Positions 6,619-10,228 of a DNA stretch of 10,228 nt are shown here, in pieces. Source of the stretch: JAAXTX01 sp037139695 (lineage in GTDB: Bacteria; Patescibacteriota; Minisyncoccia; Moranbacterales; UBA1568); assembly GCA_037139695.1 (NCBI GenBank), contig JBAXFX010000049.1:1-10228 (forward strand). The letters are read 5' to 3'. Position 1 is the first letter of the stretch. Each line of letters opens with the position of its first letter. The position numbers and the translations under genes were made by a program. The notes under the pieces were generated by a model. The model was not told the origin of the DNA and made no database searches. It worked only from the letters and a program-made list of their open reading frames with translations.

Positions 6619-6634
6619 GTATTCGTTTTTATGT

Positions 6635-7897
6635 TTACGATCGCGTTCGTCGTATATCCGCCCCGAGTGCCGCCAACCGTTCCTCAATCCGCTCATACCC
6701 GCGATCTACCTGGTAGATATCCTCGATGACGGTCTTTCCTTCGGCTGCGAGCGCCGCAATAATGAGCGCCGCACCCGCCCGGAGGTCATAACTTCGGATC
6801 GTCGTCCCTCGCAACCGTGCCGGTCCGCGAAAGAGCACCTGATGCGGATTAAGCACCGTCGCGACGGCCCGCATCTTCTCGAGCTCGGTAACGTAATTGA
6901 AGCGGCCCTCGAAGACCGTGTCGAAAAGGAGTGTCTCCCCGTCGGCCAGTGCGGCCAGCACGCCGAAGGGCGCCTGTACGTCAGACGGTATGCCGGGATA
7001 TGTTCGCGTATCAATTTTCGACGCCGCGACGAGCCGCTTTGCCGGAACGACGGTGATGGATTCCCCTTCGACGCGGAAATCCGCCCCGAACTCGCGGAGC
7101 TTCTCCAGCACGATGTCGAGATGATGCTCATGCGCGTTCCGTACGGTGATCGGGCTCCCCGTTGCCACACCGAGAATGAGAAAGGTCGCTGCCTCGTTGG
7201 CGTCCGGAATAACCGTATGTTCCGCGCCGGAAAGGTGCACTGCTCCTTCGATCTCGATTACGTGCGTCCCGAGCCCGGCGATCTTCGCGCCCATCTTCTG
7301 CAGAAACCGTCCAAGGTCTTCCACGTGTGGCTCGGCGGCCGCAACCCGGATGACCGTTTTTCCCGGCATGCCCGCGGCGAGCATCATCGCGTTCTCGGTC
7401 GCCGTCACCGACAGTTCCCGAAGAGCGATGTCATGAGGCGCTCGCCCCGACGCGTCGATGCGATAGTCCTTGCCATCGCTTTCGATGCCAATCCCGAGTT
7501 TTCGGAGCGCGTCGAAGTGTGTCCCCACCGGACGTGCCCCGATAACGCATCCGCCGGGATGAGCAAGCGTGAACCGGTCGAATCGCGCGGAAAGCGACCC
7601 GAGCAACAGGATCGACGAGCGGATCTTCTTCACAGGCGCCGTGTCCATCCGCAACGGATCCACGTCCTTCGGGGTCACGGCCACTGTCCGTTCATCGCGC
7701 CACTCGACCACGGCTCCCATGCTCTCAAGAATTTCGATAAGACGAAAGACGTCCTCGATGCGCGGGACGTTACCGATGACACTCGTCTCTTGGGAAAGAA
7801 GGGTCGCCGCCAAAATCGGCAGCGCCGCATTTTTCGATCCACGGACGTCGATGGCTCCTCCGAGCCGTTTTCCTCCTTCTATTTCGAATCGTTCCAT
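6635..7897 (-). CDS. murA: UDP-N-acetylglucosamine 1-carboxyvinyltransferase MurA
   Basis: This cytoplasmic enzyme transfers enolpyruvate from PEP to UDP-GlcNAc, the first committed step of peptidoglycan synthesis. The 420-residue product has the normal length. Lys22 and Asn23 in GSKNAALP match the catalytic pair in the Escherichia coli numbering. Arg93 sits in KIRSSI. The catalytic loop reads HPGGCVIGARP with Cys117, so the fosfomycin-target cysteine is kept rather than the Asp variant. The IPSDVQAPF and DLRAGAAL motifs and the DRGYERIEERL C-terminus are all present. The frame is open back to 8011, but that extension is lysine/phenylalanine-rich and unlike MurA. I start at the ATG at 7897 because MERFEIEGG matches family N-termini and a -10 box ends 7 nt before it. 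Confidence 0.95.
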   Translation of the reverse strand: MERFEIEGGKRLGGAIDVRGSKNAALPILAATLLSQETSVIGNVPRIEDVFRLIEILESMGAVVEWRDERTVAVTPKDVDPLRMDTAPVKKIRSSILLLGSLSARFDRFTLAHPGGCVIGARPVGTHFDALRKLGIGIESDGKDYRIDASGRAPHDIALRELSVTATENAMMLAAGMPGKTVIRVAAAEPHVEDLGRFLQKMGAKIAGLGTHVIEIEGAVHLSGAEHTVIPDANEAATFLILGVATGSPITVRNAHEHHLDIVLEKLREFGADFRVEGESITVVPAKRLVAASKIDTRTYPGIPSDVQAPFGVLAALADGETLLFDTVFEGRFNYVTELEKMRAVATVLNPHQVLFRGPARLRGTTIRSYDLRAGAALIIAALAAEGKTVIEDIYQVDRGYERIEERLAALGADIRRTRS

Positions 7898-7904
7898 GCC
7901 TGCC

Positions 7905-7933
7905 ATTCTAGCCGAAAAACCCTTTTCAGGCAA
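7905..7933 (-). promoter_or_regulatory. Putative murA promoter giving a leaderless mRNA
   Basis: The -35 box TTGCCT (7928-7933), a 17-bp spacer and the -10 box TAGAAT (7905-7910) are followed by 7 nt and then the ATG at 7897. An alternative ATG at 7906 overlaps the -10 box itself and is therefore unlikely to be used. No Shine-Dalgarno site is visible. Confidence 0.55.
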
Positions 7934-8011
7934 GGAAAAGAAATACTTTAAAAAAGCCTTTCCAAAGAAAAAAAAGCCACTTTTGCCTCTACGAGAACGA
8001 AAAAGGGTCAA

Positions 8012-8101
8012 CTAAGGAGCTAAGCTCCTGAGTACAAGGTGGTAGTGATTCGGGCTAAGCCAATATGCGATAATTTCATTCGATGGTTGCGATTCTTCCA
8101 A
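8012..8101 (-). pseudogene. Remnant of a REP-associated Y1 (HUH) transposase
   Basis: The minus-strand frame encodes EIIAYWLSPNHYHLVLRSL just before a stop at 8012. EIIAY-x-L-x-PNHYH-LL is the signature of the HUH metal-binding strand (His-x-His) in IS200/TnpA-REP transposases. Only about 25 residues are recognisable. The sequence ends inside a palindrome at 8014-8030 and is bounded upstream by another at 8096-8141. No catalytic tyrosine region is present, so this is a dead fragment. The longer frame it belongs to (up to 8305) is low-complexity DNA and not a gene. Confidence 0.65.
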
Positions 8102-8141
8102 GGAGCTAAGCTCCTGTATACAGGAGCTTAGCTCCTTGGAA
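8014..8141. mobile_element. REP/MITE-like element with a 46-bp perfect palindrome
   Basis: AAGGAGCTAAGCTCCTG occurs at 8014-8030 and again at 8100-8116, and its reverse complement is at 8121-8137. The last two form a perfect 46-bp palindrome at 8096-8141 with TATA at the centre and no loop. Each arm contains its own smaller palindrome, AGGAGCTAAGCTCCT. The transposase fragment lies between the left copy and the long palindrome. REP palindromes are the usual substrates of such transposases, so element and remnant probably belong together. Confidence 0.7.
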
Positions 8142-8166
8142 AGTCGTTCTTCATTCCGGAACCCGT

Positions 8167-8223
8167 CCCCTTTGTCTCCCCTTCCGTCTCCCTTTTGTTT
8201 CCCCTTCATCTCCCCTTCCGTCT
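8167..8223. repeat. Polypyrimidine tract with an 11-12-bp period
   Basis: Five successive units begin with CCC or CCCC and end in TCT or TTT; CCCCTTCCGTCT occurs twice exactly. The minus strand is therefore almost pure purine. Such tracts can form triplex or slipped structures. I see no gene using it, although the frame reads as a Gly/Lys/Asp-rich string. Confidence 0.6.
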
Positions 8224-8276
8224 TTGCGAGGAGTCTTCGACGAAGCAATCCAGTCCTGTCGCTTGTGAGCTTTGTG

Positions 8277-8313
8277 GGAGCAGGTTGTCTCCCCCTGGAG
8301 AGCACCCTGCTCC
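8277..8313. repeat. Hairpin with a nested second hairpin
   Basis: GGAGCAGG (8277-8284) pairs with CCTGCTCC (8306-8313). Inside, TCTCC pairs with GGAGA around CCCT. It is another structured intergenic palindrome in the island between murA and the coiled-coil gene. Its family is not recognised. Confidence 0.55.
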
Positions 8314-8337
8314 GGACAATTTTTCTCTTTCATCAAG

Positions 8338-8453
8338 CCGTAGTTTCAACGAAGGCGGGCTTGCCACGCCGTAGTCTTGACGAAGGCGGGCTTGCCACGC
8401 CGTAGTCTTGACGAAGGCGGGCTTGCCACGCCGTAGTCTTGACGAAGGCGGGA
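8338..8453. repeat. 31-bp tandem repeat, three full copies and a partial fourth
   Basis: Units begin CCGTAGTC (CCGTAGTT in the first) at 8338, 8369, 8400 and 8431, and run through GACGAAGGCGGG to CTTGCCACG. Copies two and three are identical, and the first differs at a few bases. There are no spacers, so it is not a CRISPR array. The 31-bp period shifts frame with each unit, so it is not coding. It ends about 50 bp before the promoter of the coiled-coil gene. Confidence 0.9.
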
Positions 8454-8501
8454 TTTGTCTTGTCCGCGTTACGATGTCGTGCAGTTTCGGAAAACGAATA
8501 T

Positions 8502-8530
8502 TTGACGTGTCTTCGGACCAAGCATATACT
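8502..8530 (+). promoter_or_regulatory. Sigma-70-type promoter of the coiled-coil gene
   Basis: TTGACG (8502-8507), a 17-bp spacer and TATACT (8525-8530) make a near-consensus promoter. Transcription should start near 8537, leaving a leader of about 25 nt that contains the GAGGAG ribosome site. Confidence 0.75.
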
Positions 8531-8561
8531 CTACGATGTATGGAATGTTGAGGAGAATTTT

Positions 8562-8867
8562 ATGGAACAGAAAGATACGATGACTCTCGATGACCTGGCC
8601 CGAATCGTTCAGAACGGCTTTTTGAAAATAGATGAAAGATTGGACAGTATGGATGAAAGATTGGACAGTATGGATACGCGATTGGACAGTATGGATGGGC
8701 GATTGGACAGTATGGATGCGCGATTGGACAGTATGGATGGGCGACTCCATAATCTCGAAGATACGACTGCGGATATCAAGGCCAATCTCAACAAGAAAGT
8801 CGATAAGATCGAATACAATACCCTCGAATATCGTGTCGAGCGGCTGGAAGAAGCACCCGCCATATAA
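8562..8867 (+). CDS. Small heptad-repeat coiled-coil protein
   Basis: This is a 101-residue hydrophilic protein without signal peptide or membrane helix. The N-terminus has TLDDLARIVQNGF. Then the heptad D-x-RLDSM occurs five times at about 24-58, with a diverged sixth copy. A charged helical tail contains LEYRVERLEE. Leu and Met alternate in 3-4 spacing, so a parallel coiled coil of dimeric or higher order is likely. I recall similar short proteins with a variable number of heptads in Patescibacteria genomes, but their function is not known to me. The frame is open further upstream, to 8439. I start at 8562 because AGGAG lies 6 nt before that ATG and the promoter lies inside the longer frame. 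A terminator follows, so it is a single-gene transcript. Confidence 0.8.
   Translation: MEQKDTMTLDDLARIVQNGFLKIDERLDSMDERLDSMDTRLDSMDGRLDSMDARLDSMDGRLHNLEDTTADIKANLNKKVDKIEYNTLEYRVERLEEAPAI
8631..8756 (+). repeat. 21-bp in-frame tandem repeat encoding the heptads
   Basis: Five 21-bp units of the form GATNNNNGATTGGACAGTATG follow each other exactly, differing only in the variable codon and its neighbour, and a sixth is diverged. The near identity at third codon positions points to recent duplication rather than old protein repeats. Confidence 0.9.
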
Positions 8868-8888
8868 CAAATCTTCCGATACACCAAG

Positions 8889-8916
8889 ACCCGCTCTTCG
8901 CGAAGAGCGGGTTTTT
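8889..8916 (+). terminator. Intrinsic terminator of the coiled-coil gene
   Basis: ACCCGCTCTTCG (8889-8900) pairs perfectly with CGAAGAGCGGGT (8901-8912), followed by a T-run to 8916. It lies 21 bp after the stop codon. Confidence 0.85.
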
Positions 8917-8950
8917 GATTATACACATAACACCATGAAAGAGTACTGTC

Positions 8951-8991
8951 ATCCCGGGCTTATGACTGGCGTATGCCGGTTGACCCGGGAT
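8951..8991. repeat. REP-like palindrome (ATCCCGGG/CCCGGGAT)
   Basis: ATCCCGGG (8951-8958) pairs with CCCGGGAT (8984-8991). The loop holds a smaller hairpin, GGC-GTAT-GCC. It resembles the GTCATCCCGGGCTTGACCC type of dispersed intergenic repeat, but with about 17 extra bases in the centre. Confidence 0.6.
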
Positions 8992-9029
8992 CCATGAAAT
9001 ACGCCTACACGCCCAGCGCTCTTTCAGTT

Positions 9030-9079
9030 CCCTCCTCTCCCCTCGGGAGAGGATGTCCGGTACTCCGGACAGGTGAGGG
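9030..9079. repeat. Intergenic copy of the double-hairpin repeat
   Basis: An outer stem CCCTC/GAGGG (9030-9034 with 9075-9079) encloses two hairpins. These are CCTCTCCC pairing with GGGAGAGG around CTC, and TGTCCGG pairing with CCGGACA around TACT. Layout and size match the 48-bp units at 3044 and 4772, but the stem sequences differ and still pair. Confidence 0.75.
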
Positions 9080-9121
9080 TCCGAGACTGAAGGTCCGTCG
9101 ATTCAATATGCATCGAAAAAC

Positions 9122-9150
9122 AAAAAAGCCCGGAATCGATGATTCCGGGC
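9122..9150 (-). terminator. Intrinsic terminator of the membrane protein gene
   Basis: GCCCGGAATC (9128-9137) pairs with GATTCCGGGC (9141-9150) around 3 nt. On the minus strand it is followed by six T. It lies 9 bp past the stop codon at 9160. Confidence 0.85.
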
Positions 9151-9159
9151 CTGAATTTT

Positions 9160-9768
9160 CTATCGCCGTCCGATCGCCCTCAGGGTATCGCGAACTTTGT
9201 GTGCAAGCCGTCGTTCCTCCTTATAGTATATCCCGGAAGAAAGTACTAAACCAAACGCGGTAATAAACCATCCCGTATACACCAACGAAATAATCAGCGG
9301 AACGACACACATGAGATATGGCAGTACCTCGTACGGGTCGCTGAAAAAGGAATATGCGAAAAGCACGCTCTTCCTATCCGGCTCTTCGGACGCTTCCCAT
9401 TGGCATTCGACGGCTGCCCAGCATTGGCTGGAAACGAAGAGACACCAGACCAGGATAACCGTGGCAAGCGCCAATCGTCCGCTTGATTCCGGATGAAACC
9501 CACAATAATCGAGTACTCGTACGCCAAGCTCCGGATTCACGAGCATCACCGAAAAGAGGACCGATATGAACCATGCCGGGAGCCATGCCGCCAACAAACG
9601 GGGATTTCTGAGTAGGGAACGCTGTCTGATCTCCGTCTCTTCCCGTTCAAAAAGAATCCTGACCCAGGCGGATGCCGTCTCCGTTAATCCGAAACGGGTC
9701 CCGATGGCTGAAACCATTCCGTTCTCATACCGTGAAAGTGCCCTATATCGGAAACATACCGTCGTCAT
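9160..9768 (-). CDS. Four-helix membrane protein of unknown function
   Basis: This 202-residue protein has a soluble N-terminal part of about 55 residues, rich in Arg and Glu. Membrane segments follow at about 58-77 and 99-121, and a helical hairpin at about 149-182. The basic C-terminus contains KEERRLAHKVRD. I do not recognise a family or catalytic motif. The cysteines at about 89, 109, 116 and 154 lie in or near membrane segments and show no metal-site pattern. The start at 9768 is preceded by AAGGAGGGG at good spacing. An earlier in-frame start at 9852 would overlap the promoter. The gene has its own promoter and terminator, so it is a single transcription unit. Its link to the neighbouring surface protein is unknown. 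Confidence 0.8.
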   Translation of the reverse strand: MTTVCFRYRALSRYENGMVSAIGTRFGLTETASAWVRILFEREETEIRQRSLLRNPRLLAAWLPAWFISVLFSVMLVNPELGVRVLDYCGFHPESSGRLALATVILVWCLFVSSQCWAAVECQWEASEEPDRKSVLFAYSFFSDPYEVLPYLMCVVPLIISLVYTGWFITAFGLVLSSGIYYKEERRLAHKVRDTLRAIGRR

Positions 9769-9823
9769 AAACCCCTCCTTTTTTGTTAAGGTTATCAAAA
9801 CCGTCGTCGCTTCTTTTGACCGG

Positions 9824-9852
9824 ATACTATCGCGAGACCTGCCCTGTGTCAA
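9824..9852 (-). promoter_or_regulatory. Promoter of the membrane protein gene
   Basis: A perfect TTGACA (9847-9852), a 17-bp spacer and TAGTAT (9824-9829) are present. The leader would be about 50 nt and includes the AAGGAGGGG ribosome site at about 9772-9780. The box lies between this gene and the stop of the preceding gene. Confidence 0.7.
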
Positions 9853-9884
9853 TCAGGAACAAGACTCAGACTTTCGATTTACAA

Positions 9885-10228
9885 TCATTTCTCCTCGATG
9901 ATTGTCCAGTCGAAGATGATCGGATCGGACACGGGGTCTTTTACGGAAACGGTGAAGCTCTTGCCGGATTTCCGTGCGGAGACGGCGATCGGTTCGGGGA
10001 CGTCCGGGGTGACGAAGATGCGCGAGGTATCCGACACCGCGGTCGTATCGATCGTGACCGTTTTCCCGTCCCGATCTTTCACCGATTGATCGGCCATCGG
10101 AAGGCCGGTATAGTCGTCGTTGCCATCGCCGTCCGTGTCGGTCGCAACCGGATACAAGGTTGCTTTCCCGATCGTCGCTGCCTTCGGATCGACGACGGTG
10201 ATGACGAGTCCGCCGGTTTCGACGAGGG
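9885..10228 (-). CDS. C-terminal part of a probable secreted or surface protein (partial)
   Basis: The frame is open from the window edge to a TGA at 9885, giving about 114 residues of a larger protein. The visible part is beta-rich. It has a DTDGDGNDD segment, a calcium-binding-loop pattern like those of thrombospondin type 3 or dockerin repeats. It continues with TSRIFVTPDVPEPIAVSA, then KSFTVSVKDPVSDPIIFDW, and ends in EEK. There are no cysteines or membrane helices here. C-termini of this shape occur in large exported proteins of small-genome bacteria, as I recall, but I cannot name the family. An apparent TTG start at 10157 is internal, because the frame continues upstream with similar composition. 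No terminator is visible after the stop; the next gene's promoter begins about 30 bp further on. Confidence 0.75.
   Translation of the reverse strand, partial: LVETGGLVITVVDPKAATIGKATLYPVATDTDGDGNDDYTGLPMADQSVKDRDGKTVTIDTTAVSDTSRIFVTPDVPEPIAVSARKSGKSFTVSVKDPVSDPIIFDWTIIEEK

Noticed and set aside
6593..7951. A 452-codon open frame on the + strand opposite murA
   Set aside because: It mirrors murA, which shows all its family motifs. The + strand product is Arg/His-rich with no family features, as expected from an antisense frame in GC-rich DNA.
7898..8011. A 38-residue N-terminal extension of MurA
   Set aside because: It is Lys/Phe-rich, unlike any MurA, and includes the probable promoter; the ATG at 7897 matches family N-termini.
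8012..8305. A 97-codon gene on the minus strand
   Set aside because: The frame crosses the long palindrome and a polypurine tract; only the last 25 or so residues resemble a protein family, as a transposase remnant.
8338..8453. CRISPR array
   Set aside because: The 31-bp units are directly joined with no spacers, and there are no cas genes nearby.
8333..8521. A minus-strand peptide made of repeated KPAFV-like motifs
   Set aside because: It is only the translation of the 31-bp repeat, whose period changes the frame at each unit.

Overview
The window looks like a chromosomal piece of a bacterium with a small genome and moderately high GC, probably of the Candidate Phyla Radiation (Patescibacteria). 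That placement is an inference. It rests on a compact cell-envelope gene set, a short heptad-repeat protein of a kind I associate with that group, a large load of dispersed palindromic repeats, and genes that appear to start without a Shine-Dalgarno site. Ordinary TAG, TGA and TAA stops are used, so there is no sign of stop-codon reassignment.

Layout. Positions 1-466 hold only the possible tail of a + strand gene and several hairpins. From 7897 down to 493, six genes lie on the minus strand: murA (first committed step of peptidoglycan synthesis), mreB (cell-shape actin), two GT4 glycosyltransferases, holB (DNA polymerase III delta') and ftsQ/divIB (divisome). A strong hairpin terminator overlaps the ftsQ stop codon. 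Apparent sigma-70-type promoters sit directly against the start codons of murA and of the second glycosyltransferase, as expected for leaderless mRNAs. From 8012 to 8500 lies a repeat-rich island: a remnant of a REP-associated (Y1/HUH) transposase beside a 46-bp perfect palindrome, a polypurine tract, and a 31-bp tandem repeat. A + strand gene for a 101-residue heptad-repeat coiled-coil protein follows, with a canonical promoter, ribosome site and terminator. The last kilobase carries, on the minus strand, a four-helix membrane protein with its own promoter and terminator, and the C-terminal part of a probable surface protein that runs off the window.

The murA-to-ftsQ genes fit together as an envelope, shape and division cluster, with a replication clamp-loader gene inserted. 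The most striking feature is a family of 48-bp double-hairpin repeats. It has entered both glycosyltransferase genes at the same structural position, the linker between the two Rossmann domains, in different reading frames but without breaking either gene. A related intergenic copy has different stem sequences that still pair. Degenerate heptanucleotide arrays mark several gene junctions, and one of them is also translated inside a glycosyltransferase linker.
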